Shown piece after piece: positions 13,211 through 25,327 of a stretch of DNA of 64,000 nucleotides. Position numbers and translations under genes: made by a program. The number at the start of each line of letters is the position of its first letter. Positions within the stretch are counted from its first letter, which is position 1. The notes under the pieces were generated by a model. It did not search any database. It was given only the letters and a program-made list of their open reading frames with translations, and had not been told where the DNA came from. The DNA is from Druceiella hillmani. Taxonomy: Eukaryota > Arthropoda > Insecta > Lepidoptera > Hepialidae. Location of the stretch: assembly GCA_039881145.1 (NCBI GenBank), contig JAYKKI010000004.1:45444501-45508500 (forward strand), in the 5' to 3' direction.

Positions 13211-13494
13211 GTTTACTATTCTCTAAGTTTAAAGATACTGAAACCGATAAAAATTCCATAAAGATATGTTTTGCCTAGATTGATGCATATTTACACTTTA
13301 CTTAGCTAAATATAATATGGCGTGTAGAGGCACTTCAGACAAACTGTACATGCCACACAACAGAAATTTCTTAGCTTTAGTACAACTATTAGCCATGTTT
13401 GATGAAGTTAAGCAGGAGCACTTGCAATTGGCTGTCAAAGGTGATATCTCAGACACTATTCTGGAAAAGACATTCAAAATGAATTAATAGAGCA
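13211..13494 (+). pseudogene. hAT-type transposase fragment, copy 1
   Basis: An open stretch from 13320 to the stop at 13485-13487 encodes RGTSDKLYMPHNRNFLALVQ followed by LLAMFDEVKQEHLQLA. This is the RG..GNFL.L...LA.FD.V...HL pattern of the DUF4371 region found in hAT transposases and zinc-finger MYM-type-1-like proteins. The same ~285-bp sequence recurs at 13644-13930, about 433 bp downstream, so the segment is tandemly duplicated. In this copy the short coding stretch has no internal stop, but nothing upstream supplies a start and the downstream domain is absent. The sequence between the copies (13495-13640) includes tactaaaccgatttttat, a motif common in insect LINE tails. Confidence 0.75.
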
Positions 13495-13643
13495 GTTTTA
13501 TTTGCGTAAACTAGGTAGACACTGTTTGTAGAGTTTGTTGATATATAAATAAACAATAGTGTCAACAACATACAAATAGTAATTTAATAAAAATTAAAAT
13601 GACTTTTTTATATTTTGAACTACTAAACCGATTTTTATAAAAT

Positions 13644-14350
13644 TTTTACTATTCTCTAAGTTTAAAGATACTGAAGCCGATAAAAATGCCATAAAAATAT
13701 GTTTTGCCTAGATTGATGCATATTACACTTTACTTAGCTAAATATAATATGGCGTTCAGAGGCACTTCAGGCAAACTATACATTCCACACAACAGAAAGT
13801 TTTTAGTTTTAGTACAACTATAAGCCATGTTTGATGAAGTTATATAGAAGCACTTACAATTAGCTTCCAAAGGTGATTTCTCAGACACTATTGCAGAAAA
13901 GACATTCAAATTGAATTGATGGAGCTGGTGGATGAAAAAGTAAAATCTGAAATCATATTTTATGCCAAAAAATTAAATTATCAAATATGCTATTATAGTT
14001 GACTGCATCCCAGACATTAGGCACGTAGATTTGTTGTCTTATAATGAGATAACGATAAAATAACAGTAAAGGAGCACTTCGTAGCATTTATACAAACCAA
14101 TTAGTTAATTGGTGTTGGACTGACTGAGTTAATCATTAATGTTTTAAGTAAATGCGGACTTGGATCGGACAATTGTAAGAATCAGTGTTATGATAACAGT
14201 GCGCAAAATGAAAGGAAAAAAATGTTGGCATCTAAAGAATTCTAGACCTTAACGCCTTAGCTATTTATGCACCGTGTGACTGCCATAGCTACAATCTTGC
14301 AGTGAGATGCTGCTAAGTCGTCCGTATAATCCGTCACTTTGGAGCACTTT
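13644..14350 (+). pseudogene. hAT-type transposase fragment, copy 2 (longer)
   Basis: This repeats copy 1 with several stops, then continues into the next parts of the same protein. At about 13910-13998 there is ELMELVDEKVKSEIIFYAKK. At 13999-14037 is DCIPDIRHVDLL, the D.TPDISH..QL motif of DUF4371. Near 14060 is VKEHFVAFI. At 14105-14202 are GVGLTELIINVLSKCGL and DNCKNQCYDNSAQN, matching the conserved QGYDNAANM block. At about 14270-14305 is CDCHSYNLAV, matching CASH.LNL. These six blocks in order make a hAT (DUF4371) assignment firm. It has at least four stops or frameshifts and lacks the C-terminal dimerisation region, so it is inactive. Confidence 0.85.
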
Positions 14351-14584
14351 AGCATTTGATCAGCTTTTGTAACTAATCATGAAGAATTATATTCCATACA
14401 AAAACTCATTAGGAAAACAAAATAAGCAGGTGGTAAAGTGATCTGTTATTAGTAGTATGCCCGAAAAAAGAATAATTGTACTCTGATTAGAAGTTTCTGA
14501 GAAACACGTGAAATTTTTTTTTAAATTTCGTGCATTTGTTTAGAAGTCTCAAAAGACTAAAATATTTAATAATTTTAAATACAT

Positions 14585-14662
14585 ATGGATCGAATTTATA
14601 ACTTCCTTTTTGAACTTAATTAAAAATTTGACTGAAATTAAGAAAACGAATCGTCCGCGGGT
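14585..14662. repeat. Terminus of dispersed element (Helitron-like end possible)
   Basis: The segment gaatttataacttcctttttg is a degenerate reverse complement of the block at 2483-2520. It is followed by cgtccgcgggtgaaaagctagtta. The closing CCGCGGGTGAAAAGCTAGT style is common at insect repeat ends; the CTAGT before T would suit a Helitron 3' end, but the ccgcgg stem is too short to prove this. Confidence 0.4.
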
Positions 14663-16031
14663 GAAAAGCTAGTTATATATAAGAATTATATTTCTTTGAG
14701 CTTATCCGACTTTAATATAAAGAATTTTTATTAGCAGAAACATGGTCATAAATTTAATTATGTACGGAAACTTTCATTTATATATTCATTAGGAGCCAAG
14801 GAAGTATTATAGTTGCCCAAAAAATCATACACGAATTTTTATTGAGAATCGATTGTATTGCACTACAATAGGATCTAAAAACAAACATAAAAAAGTATAT
14901 ATTTATGCATGTACATGTGTTCATCAATCAAATGTGATCCTTGTTTGTGTAATTTTAAAATTTAGGGTATTGTATGTAGGAATAACCTAAAGATTCAATT
15001 TGGTCAAAATGTTATTAAACATTTTTCTTCAAACTTTCCACATTATTCGTATTTATAATTAATAAACATACCCAAAATTATCTTCCCAGAAGCAATATGA
15101 CTAGGTAGCTCTTAAACGTAATATTGTGCTCGTATAGAGTGTGTAGTGTACTACAATGACTAGTGATTTAGGAATCCAATATAATTTTTTCCTGAAAATT
15201 TGTGCAATTTAACTAGATACACGATATGTTAAACATGTAGTGGTTAATCAATCAAAATTATTAAAAATTACTTACAAATTATCTATAGCTGGTATGCGGT
15301 TGTTATTTACAACCTAAATATAAAATTAAGTTTTTGCAAAGATGCCGGCAAAGTGACTTCATATTGGTATATTGTTTAGTTAAACAAAGTCAATACTTCC
15401 TTTATTTTTCCTGTCCTAATTTTGCCAATATAAGTTGCTCCTTAATCTTAGAGTAGCCAAGATTCTCAATCCGAAATATTATTTGACCTAAAATATGTCA
15501 ATTACGTTGTTGATCGAATTCCAAATACATGTAACCACTTTTAAAATTTAAATCCTTACGGTAACAATTGTATGGTAATAAAAATGAGTCTGAGTATGGC
15601 ATTAAGATGTAATTTAATTTAAACAGTAGGTATAAAAACTACTATATAGGCAAAGTTTTCCACTATGTAGCAACAGATAAAGAACCTTGGGAGAAATATC
15701 CTGCTACGCACTTTTTACTACTGGAAATGGTTTTGAATGAAAGAACTGATAAAACGTAAATAATTGTGATATATTGAATAATATGTATTGAATAAAATTG
15801 TTGTTATAATATATTTTTCCAATTTAAATTATCCATTGAAATTGTATTTGTAAAACCTGAAATGAATAAATAAATAATTTTGTGTTGGTAGTAGCGTTTT
15901 TTCTATAGTTTCTATTATTTCTAGAAACTGACAGAAATATCTAAGTTGAAACAATGTAAAGTGGGGGGAGTAAACTGTATAAATATGTATCAACTGCTAC
16001 GGACCGCTTAATTACAAGTATATACTAAAAC
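14663..16031. other. AT-rich DNA, no secure gene
   Basis: One 40-codon stretch near 15650-15765 (containing VFHYVATDKEPWEKYPATHF) looks less AT-biased than its surroundings but matches no family I know. No start, splice signals or partner exons could be tied to it. Confidence 0.35.
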
Positions 16032-16241
16032 ATGAAAGCGGCAAGAGAGCATATACGTCAGTGTCCTTTGCACGAGTTTCGTTTAGAACACTCAGCAGCT
16101 GCAGATGTTCGAAACGTACATAATGCAGAAGATCAAGATGCGCTCTCTGATGAACAGCAAGACGTTGGTTTTAGAATTTCAGAAGTGAGAGTTATGATTT
16201 CAATTAAAGGTTTTAGTTATATGGAGAAAATGTTGAAATAA
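16032..16241 (+). pseudogene. Mariner transposase N-terminal fragment
   Basis: A 69-codon frame begins MKAAREHIRQCPLHEFRLEH and continues SAAADVRNVHNAEDQDALS. This follows the mariner first helix-turn-helix pattern (HIR..LLYEF.LGHSA.EA.RNI), and the following E-DALSD...VGF resembles the stretch before the WF.RFR.GD motif. Homology fades after about residue 50. The second helix-turn-helix, the linker and the catalytic D,D34D core are all missing, and no terminal inverted repeat was seen. It is an old, truncated copy; a better-preserved mariner lies at 31530-32392. Confidence 0.55.
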
Positions 16242-18272
16242 ATTTATTCGTCTCATTTTCCCATAGCACTGTCTATTTAACGTATTCAGCTCTATTAAAT
16301 GTAAATAAAATAAAATAAAACTGAATTAATAATATGCAACATTTAAATTTTAGCTTAGTAGTTATGGACATTTAAAAATTGTTATTAATAAGGAAGAGTC
16401 TCGCTTGTGTGCGCTACAAAATTAAATAACGTTGATGACATTATAGCATCACATTGTTGTGTGCATAATTTTTGGAATAAAAATTAGCTAGTTAAATTGA
16501 TGACTTAGAGGAACTTTGCTAAATTACCCCATTTTTCCATGATTTAAATTAATTTATAAGAAAATATAAAACGAACTCATTACGTTAATTTTTAATATGA
16601 AAATATATTCATAAAATTATAAACCTGGTTCTGTCATTACAGGTGCATTGAAACTGTTAAATTGACATGTCATAAATTGTGCGAACAAAACTGTCCATAA
16701 TTCTCGAACAAAATATCTCAACATTTCGGTCATTTGATTGTTTGTTGAGCTGCTGAGAAAGTAAAATTTTCTCGACTTTAATTCGACGTATTAATATAAA
16801 GCAATATTTCTTTTTTTCTACTGATCTTGTATTTACAAATTTATGCAAACCCGAAAATTAACCCAATAGTAAATACTTCTATTCTAAAAAAGATATAACA
16901 TTTGGATATTGCAACCAACTGACAGCCTATTTAAATCCAACTGGTAACCTATGATACTTACTTATATTTTATTTATGATCTGTTAACATCCTGTTTATAA
17001 AATGATGAAATTATTATATTTTATACTAACCTAAGAACCATCAAATAGATCTGAATCATTCATAATTGATGTTAAATAAAAACTTTAGAGTCATGCAAAT
17101 TATCAAAATCTTTAACAGTTGCTGAAGGACGTGGATCACTTTTAGTAGTCAAAAATTACTAAAAGTGATAAATTATTTATAGCTGTATTTGAAAAATCGT
17201 TGAGGTGGAATTCAAGCAAGAAAATCTGAAAATAGAATTATTGAAAATTTATTTTCTTCTTTCGGTTTCCCTTTTAATTTAAAAATTTGAATTTCCACAA
17301 AGGAACTTCCGCAAAAATATAATTTGACGATAACAAAATATATGATTTTCTATTTCTGAACGCCGTTAGGAAAATAAATTTGGACTGCGTCGTTGTGAGA
17401 ATAAAAATGCATGAGTTTTGTGTTCTTATTCTATCTAGACGACATTTGGCGAGCACCAGACTATGTTTGACGTGGAAATATTGAGAAAATGATGTCTGAC
17501 ATATTTATTCACGAATATCGATAATATTTGTAAATATAAACTAATCGGCAGAATTCAAATCTAAATGACATTGAGTTTTCTTGAAAGCTGGCGGTTAAGT
17601 CGAGGTTGATTTAAATATGCTATCTCTATGTATTTATTAAAACATATAATTTAACAGCTTGTTTTTTTTTGTTCATCACGATATTTGTAAGCATGCGTAA
17701 ATACGTTTTGTGCTGTAGTTGATCGAAAATCAAAGATCAAAGAAACAAAACTCTGTATATTATTTTACAATAGATATTAGATATACAAAACAAACATTTA
17801 AAATACAATTATAAATTACTGAACGATAGATGGACGTAGAAATTACAGGAAATGAGATATTTTTAAACGAGTTTTGATTTTTTTTTATTAAAACTCATAG
17901 TATTACTAAAAAATAAAAGAATACGCAAAATATCTATCGTTAGTAAACAAAAATTTCTCCGAGTTTATGTAAATCATTAGATAATCCTATAATATAGTAA
18001 ATAAATTAAAGTGGATCACCGTTAAATAAACCTGTAAATATGGTAAATAAAATAAAATAGGTTTTGTGAATTATTAAAACATTGAAAAAAAGAAAATTTG
18101 AAATATGCAACAGAAAAAATAGCCATGGAAATTGTCTTTATATAAATTAGAATAGATTATCATATTTGTGGGGGGTTAATATGCATTAAATCTATAAAGA
18201 TAGATTACATGTTCTAGATTTCATAAACAAATTCCAGTAATAGGCAATTTCTTTCACACGCGAAGAAACACT
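16242..18272. other. AT-rich DNA, small hairpin only
   Basis: There is a perfect inverted repeat with 13-bp arms at about 17138-17170 (tcacttttagtag and its complement). The 18-mer tcacttttagtagtcaaa in its left arm recurs near 28815. No gene was seen. Confidence 0.45.
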
Positions 18273-18625
18273 CAGAATTACTGCATAGGTCATTGTACCC
18301 ATTATTCTTTACGGTTGTTCACACAGAGAATATAAAATCAGGTCCAATCAGAATTGCTGCGTAGATTAATGAGTCCATTATTCCTTACGGTTATTCACAC
18401 AGAGAACATAAAATCAGGTCCAATCAGAATTGCTGCATAGATTAATGAGTCCATTATTCCTTACGGTTATTCACACAGAGAATATAAAATCAGGTCCAAT
18501 CAGAATTGCTGCATAGATTAATGAGTCCATTATTCCTTACGGTTATTCACACAGAGAATATAAAATTAGGTCCACTCCGAAATACTGTATAGATTAATGA
18601 GCCCATTATTCCTTGCAGTTAATAT
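18273..18625. repeat. 76-bp minisatellite, about 4.6 units
   Basis: Units begin with cagaattgctgcatagatt at 18273, 18349, 18425, 18501 and 18577, exactly 76 bp apart. The central units are nearly identical (single changes such as gcgtag/gcatag and aacata/aatata); the outer units are more diverged. This gradient suggests recent expansion from the middle by unequal exchange. A sixth, isolated and diverged unit lies at 18845-18912. Confidence 0.95.
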
Positions 18626-18844
18626 TGGCTTCGTTCAAGTTGAATCTATATAATATTTGTTCAATACATGTGAAGTCGAATTGAATTGTTTCTAAATTTT
18701 GGTGAGCGGTTATGAATAATTATAATAATAGAATGATATCTGATTGTAGGGAAAAAGTTTCGTCATAGCTGGTGCCTTCAGTTTTTGCATACCCAAAACT
18801 TCGGTTTTTGCATGGAAATTAGTTTGATGTATAAAAAAATAATA

Positions 18845-18912
18845 AGAATGGCTGTATAGATTAATGAGCTTATTGTCTCTTATAGTTATTGCTTACGGTT
18901 ATTTATAAATTA
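18845..18912. repeat. Isolated degenerate unit of the 76-bp minisatellite
   Basis: The sequence gaatggctgtatagattaa, then tgagcttatt and a repeated ttacggttatt motif match the minisatellite unit. It lies about 220 bp past the array, which implies insertion or divergence in between. Confidence 0.7.
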
Positions 18913-19134
18913 TGCAAATATTGCGGTCTAAATTTGCTAGGGTCTTTAATTGCGGTGTCTGTATAATTCAACCACCACTGTCGGTTATAGTGACTTCGAC
19001 TAAGCAAAGGGTACCAACACCAAACTCTGACTAATATATACCTATATATGTTTCCCAAGAACGGAACTGCCGTTACCTGGTACAATCAGCGCTTTAGCAA
19101 ATGACATTTAAAAAATATCGCTGTCATAGATTTT

Positions 19135-19445
19135 ACAATGGACATTACAGTTGTATGAAAAAGTAGTCATTCCATCACAATTTTATTTAAAAAACGCGTC
19201 ATGTGATTTATCTAAAAAATTAACCCGATATAAAACGATGTTGTACTGAAAATTTGAAAATAATATTTACTCCTTAATTGGGGCAAAATCGCTCTCAAAA
19301 CTTGCACAATTAACATTACAAGAAAAGTAGTAATTTCACCACATTCAATTTTATTTCAAATAAGCGTCAAAAGATAAAGAAATAGATTTGTTTAAAAAAA
19401 TAAGTCATTCTAAACTGATCTTATATTAACGTTTTGAAACATAAA
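19135..19445. repeat. Degenerate ~170-bp direct duplication
   Basis: Two tandem halves (from about 19140 and from about 19312) share cattaca, aaaagtagt.attccaccaca, attttatttaaa and aagcgtca-like blocks in the same order. Divergence is high. No coding sequence was seen. Confidence 0.5.
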
Positions 19446-20740
19446 TAATTTTCAATAAGATATTTTATATTACCTTTTAGATTGTCCTGTCATACGACAG
19501 CTATTAAAGTAATAGCAAGAATATGAAGATTGCCTAAAAATTAATACTAGTTTGTTAATGATTTAGGTAAAATTATAACTGTGCACCAATTAACTTTATT
19601 TTTGCATATATGTGTAATTTTAAATTAATTATAACTCTCTATAGTGGAAAGAACCCAGAATTCCTTCAGGAAAAATGGAGCGAATATTAAAATACAGCCA
19701 TCGGTTTAGGCATGTGGTAATGTTACCCCTTCCTATGAGATATTTGTAATCTATCGCATACTACAGGGTATCATAATCGCAAGTAATTTATTATATTTCC
19801 ATTTTCTACTTACTCAGTTGCAGTAGTAATTTGCTACATCGTGAAATATTTTAAGAATAACTCGAGTGTCTCTCGGAAATGAAATATAATATAACAATTT
19901 TAATTTCTTATTATAATTTAAAGACAAAAATTCTAGTAGGTATTTAAACTCAGGTGAGCAAATTTATTTTCACGTGAATTTAAAAACAAAAATAATAACA
20001 TGAAATGTTATTACGCCCTGCAGATACGATTGTAACTGGTATCGTGTTGTGCTTATTCTGCTTCACTCTGTTTATCAGCCAAGACGGGGTTGTCGCAAAT
20101 TGCTGTCCTCCTATATCAGTTCCTCTGCCCGAGTCTCAAACGAGTTAGAATCGTCATTAAAAATACGTTTAATATACAGTATTTTCAAATTTATTATTGT
20201 CTGCTTCGTAAGTTGAAATTTCCAATAGTAACGGAATAGTGTAGCAACAAAAAAATTCATAAAGTAGGCGGTATTGACATTAAAAAACTAAATAAATTGG
20301 TTAAGCGTTTCAATAATTCTAGACACTGTTCCAATAAATTGGCCTTTTAAGTAAATTTAAGTGGCTAATGCCTATGTTAGACGCAGACCTACATTATAAT
20401 AAAAGATTTGATAATTCCGATGCCAATAAATGATTTCATGTATCATAATTAGAACCATTGTTAGTGAATGTATAAACATAAAATTTAGGCAGTTGATTAT
20501 TTTACGCAAAACCTGCCATGTTCTTAAACGATTCAAAAATTTAAAAATTATTGAAAACAATCCAGATATTCTAAATTATGAAATACCTTGACATCGTATA
20601 CATATAGTATTCTAGGAATGAAATAAATGTAATTATATAAAAGTTCCTACTAACTATTTTTTAACTTCCAATTCTTGAAAATCACCGTTCCCTCAGTATT
20701 GAGAAACTTCTCCAACATAATGATCTTAGTATAATAAGTT
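19446..20740. other. AT-rich DNA, no gene seen
   Basis: No recognisable coding or structural feature was found. A somewhat GC-richer patch at 20010-20150 has no readable homology. Confidence 0.45.
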
Positions 20741-20749
20741 ACAATCTAG

Positions 20750-22510
20750 TTTAATCAGCAATTAATAGCCGACATCAAATGCAAATATTATTTTCATCGA
20801 CGTTGGAAACAAAATCGATCCGCTAGTGACTACGAAATATTCAAATCATTTCGATCTGCAGTTAAATGTGATATTAAGAATCTTAGAGCTAATTACGTTT
20901 ATAACATAAATTTGAATTTAAATAGCAACTGTGTATCGTATTGGTCATATATAAATGCCCAAAGTGCTACCCGCGGTGCTTACGACATTGCTTCATGCGA
21001 AGACGTGATTTTTCGCAGTCTAACGGCGGCTGAAACTTTCACTAGGCATTTCCAGTCAGTGTACAGTTCGAACATTCCTCAACTAGACATTACGGCGGCG
21101 GCTTCTTGCTACCGTACCGGTGCCGACGTTGATATTGTAAATAATTAAACTATATTTCACTTTGTTTTACATAGCAACATGTACTCGAGCTTCAGAGGTC
21201 AAATCCGTGATGAGCGGCATGGGTTTTGAGTCGGATATTTGTTAGTCACAAACCTTTTATACTCCCTTGACTATGTTGATCTCGGATGTCAAGTAGATAA
21301 CGATATTTTGTTAAATCGCCTTGGTAAGGCAGGGTTCTTTTTTCCACTTTTACGATTTTTTTTCATATCTTGCGCATAGAAAGCAATACGTGCGAGTGGG
21401 ATTAGTAACTTTACAGCCAAGACTTACTTTACACGGTCGATAGTGAGCTAGGATTCGATTCGCCTTTATTTTTCACGATTCTGGTAAATGGTATTGGTAA
21501 CTTTTATTAGGATTTGTTATTCACGGACGACATGAAACTTTGTACTGTCATCAAGAATGCAGCAAATGGCGAACGGTTGCAGCGTAATATCACAACCGTC
21601 GTCGAGTGGAGTACAGCAAGCGGCTTACGGTTTAACGCAAGCAAATATTCAATAGTGAGTTGCGGTCGACATACATAATAGTGAGTTGCGGTCGGCACAC
21701 GCTCCTATCAAATACGAAAACACGGTCAGTGGAATCCCACTGCATCGTCTGTGTGAGGTCGTTGATTTGGGAATCAGATTTGATTCGCGATTGACATTCC
21801 GTGGGCACATGGCGGATGTAGAAAAAAAATAATTTCAGCAACTTGGGTTCGTGTTAAATAATTCAAAAGATTGTAAATCTATATCATCAATTCAGCTGTT
21901 GTACACTTCATTGGTACTGAGCCGATTAGAATCCGGCTCCATTATTTAGAGCCCACACGAAGCCAAGTACAGCGTGTTGATTGAACGTATTTTGATAGAC
22001 GTTCTGCCGATATCTGTATGTGAGACAGCATGCTTGCTTTTCCTTTCTATTTCCTACCGATTTCCTTTTGGGTATGTTATGTTTCCATTCCTTGCAACTC
22101 AGAAGAGATTTTGCACTAATGCAATTTTTCTCCCAGCTATTAAATGGAAAAATTCTATGCTCTGAATTATTGAGTCAATTTTCATTCTTCATACCTGACA
22201 ATTTCCTGCGTTCACGCAATCATACCCTGTTGGTTATACTTAGAGGGTAGTATCGAACTACAGTCGATATCTATAGCTTCCCGCGGTGTTCAAGATCTCG
22301 ACCATCTGATCGCGGTTGCACCAGAATGTGAAAGTAAATTTGTCGAATTGTGTCGTCGTTATCTTTTGTAGTTCTCATGTATTTTGAATTCATGTTTAAT
22401 CTGTAGTTCTCATGCATTTTGTATATTTGTTAAATCATTCATTTCTTATCATTGCGCATAGGTTACCTGCAATGTAACGATAAATGTGTGTATCTAAATA
22501 AATAAATTAT
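20750..22510 (+). pseudogene. Decayed jockey/CR1-group LINE reverse transcriptase
   Basis: Pieces of one LINE ORF2 appear in order on the + strand. Near 20810-20900 is ASDYEIFKSFRSAVKCDIKN, a pre-RT connector. At 20912-21148 is an open frame with CVSYWSYINAQSA and TFTRHFQSVYSSN. At about 21285-21340 is DILLNRLGKAGF, which follows the catalytic A motif. At 21515-21540 is LLFTDDMKL, the YADD box in altered form. At about 21545-21660 are ERLQRNITTVVEWSTASGL and FNASKYSIVS. At about 21735-21830 is PLHRLCEVVDLGIRFDSRLT followed by FRGHMADV. At about 21855-21980 are NSKDCKSISSIQLLYTSLVL and SRLESGSII, then C-terminal pieces to about 22250. Many frameshifts and stops are present. The end, about 22490-22505, has aaataaataaatta, typical of jockey-group tails. 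A 20-bp tandem duplication lies at 21651-21697. Confidence 0.85.
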
Positions 22511-25240
22511 TAAGTAAATACTTCGTCGATAAATCTAAGTAACAGCCTCTTAGTTTAATTGCAGTAATATAATTATTCTACTTTTACGACTAGAATAGTT
22601 TAATAGTTTATTTTAGTTAAATTTTAAATATATTTACGTAGTAAGTTATATTGCACGCTGAAACTAGAATAAATAAACTATTTATATATTTATATTTCGT
22701 ATTAAAGAATTCACTGAATCGACCAGCGAACGATCCCCTTTAAATCGGAACCAACAGCTTTAAACCCACCGACTCTGTACTATTTGTTCGCAACATTTCG
22801 GAGATTGTTGAATACATTCATACAAATTTATTCAATGATGTCCGAATTTATTATTCATTAAAATTAAATGCAAAAGATCCATTCACAGTAAAAGTAAACG
22901 CAGAATTTTCAATTAACATTTTGTTTACCTTTGTTTATTTCGTATAGCAATGAAACTAATTAAAGCGACGAATGAAAAAATAAAAGTGATTTAAACTTTT
23001 TTCATTTCAGTATTTGTTTTTTTCAGTTTTGCTTAGAACAATGCAGTTCCTTTTTCTTTTTATTTCTTATTTTGTTATTTTACAAAATGTTGGTCATAAA
23101 ACGTTCCTTTATATTGTTCCATTATAGATCACCAGGCTACCTTGTAGTTCTTATAAAATAATAAAATTTTCCATCCGTTCGTCATATTTGTTTTTTTATG
23201 TAATTCTTTGAGTTTAAAATATGGTATAGTGATAAATGAAATTAAACCGCAAATACCTCAATATTAAACACTTAAAAATATGTATGCAAAATTTTAAAGG
23301 AATTAAAGAATTTCTTTCAGTTTTTAAATCTCATTTACCGCCAGATTCTGGCGATACATGAAACTAGAAAAAGCGATTTCTATGGATCCTAAAAATGTTC
23401 TTGGAAAAGTTTATGAGATGTGGTTGCAATCATATCGATTAAAATTGAAAAGAAAAATGTGTTCATTCTAATTTCTGAGACAGCTTGTTTTCACATGCGA
23501 ATCTAATACACTCTACGAGGGTTCCATTAATTTAAAGGCATATAGTGTTTCCATTAAACTATTTACAAATATTGTTATTTTTGACCATGTAAGTATATTC
23601 ATTTTTATATCTTCCTCACGTGTAAAATTATTGTGAATTTTTCAATAATTGTGAGATTTAGAATAATTGCTACTCTAATAATCACTTCATATTCGCGTTA
23701 TGTAATTTTATGGCAGATTTTTGTATCGTTTAAGATATCTTTGCATATAATTAAAATTATTAAAAAAATTACCTTAAAAACGCTCATGAAAAACTACAAT
23801 TTTCTTTACATAAATCCCTATTGCTAACTACATGCTTATTTTAAAAAATTACTGGCCTAAATGTTATATCAATCCGTAAGCTCTTTTTGTATCGACCCCT
23901 ACAAACGAAAAAAAATCTATTCTTCCACAAAATTGGCATAATTTATATTGTTTGGTTAATTTTGTAAAGTTCAACATGTTTTTCTTGTCGAATGAAATAA
24001 ATTTTAGAAAATGAGTTATCTTGAAATACGAATGATTAATTTTATAAACTTCGCGGACAGTTGCAGATGAAAGAGTAAGCCCTAACACATTTGGGATGAG
24101 CTGAAACATAAATAGCTCCATGGAAATTTCACCTTTTTTGATGAAAGTATGCGGGCTTTAAGAGATCTGTTAGTTTGCTTTTAAAGGAACTCACATTTTA
24201 GCTAGTTACAACATCATTTCGTTTTCATCATATAGAAGAAATAGTTTGGTGAGTGATAGAAGAATGATGCGACTGCAAAATAAGGAGCTACTTGTGTATA
24301 TGGCAGACCAGCTTTTACACGCAACTTCGTCCGTGTTGATTATGATCGAAATATATATGCTGTAAGTGGTATTATATAATTATGTATATATGTGTATAAT
24401 TCGCTCTGTTATAAGTTTATTACTACAATAAGTACACGAAACAATTGGTCAATTTTAGTATTTTCATACTTAATACCTAAATATTATCATTTGCAAAGAA
24501 AAGAAGAATTTTAAATTTTTTTTATCATAATTTGCACATTTTTTAGGGATATTATTTTTATCTTAGTCTATGCTTGCCATACTAATTTACAAAAAGATTA
24601 TACATAAAAAATAGTTACACAAATTATGTGCAACACTTTTTGATTTTGGAATTCCCCAAATTCCCCAATCGTGTAACACACACTACTAAGAGTCACACAA
24701 CACCGCCGGTGCCGGTGCGTGCGCGTGTGTATTGGTGAAAAATGAAATATTTTATCGCATACATCCGACCCTTAATATACACTATGATTTGCATAGAGAC
24801 GAATCAGAAATTACAAATCTAGTTCTTGTATTTATGGTTGTAGCTCTGAATAGCTTTTGGAATCTTCCAGCTGGTTTCTTTCCAGAAAGAAGTTTTATGG
24901 CTTCCCAAAAGCCAAATTTATTGAAAATTTGCTTTAATTTACTTTTTGACACCACATGTCACCAATTACATTTAACGGTATCGCTTCAAATATTAACATG
25001 TGTAATATAATTATGGGCTTTTTTTTTATTCACATGTTTTCTCAAAGTTGCTTTTGATAAAATTTTTAAAGTTGTTTCATATCTTAACCTTATTGTCAAA
25101 TTATTTTCAATCATATATTTTATTAAGAGATATATATGGCTATGAAGAAAGCCCAGCTCATATGAATGATTAAATTATCAAAAAAATTTCAGTGTAAATA
25201 AATTGCATAATTTCTAAATCATTTTACTAAAAGTCTTTAC
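22511..25240. other. AT-rich DNA, no secure gene
   Basis: A 26-mer at 23548-23573 (tttccattaaactatttaca onward) recurs exactly at 49258-49283, with further weaker similarity after it (ccatgta.gtatatt). A GC-rich spot at about 24700-24730 (cgccggtgccggtgcgtgcg) precedes a 92-codon + frame (24732-25010) with no recognisable domain. I regard that frame as unproven. Confidence 0.4.
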
Positions 25241-25258
25241 TGTGTGTGTGTGTGTGTA

Positions 25259-25323
<65 letters not shown>

Positions 25324-25327
25324 ATGT
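25241..25327. repeat. (TG)n(TA)n microsatellite
   Basis: About 15 TG units pass into about 20 TA units and then a tgtatgtatg end. Confidence 0.97.

Noticed and set aside
24732..25010. 92-codon + frame after a GC-rich spot
   Set aside because: Hydrophobic, low-information protein without a domain; could be chance.
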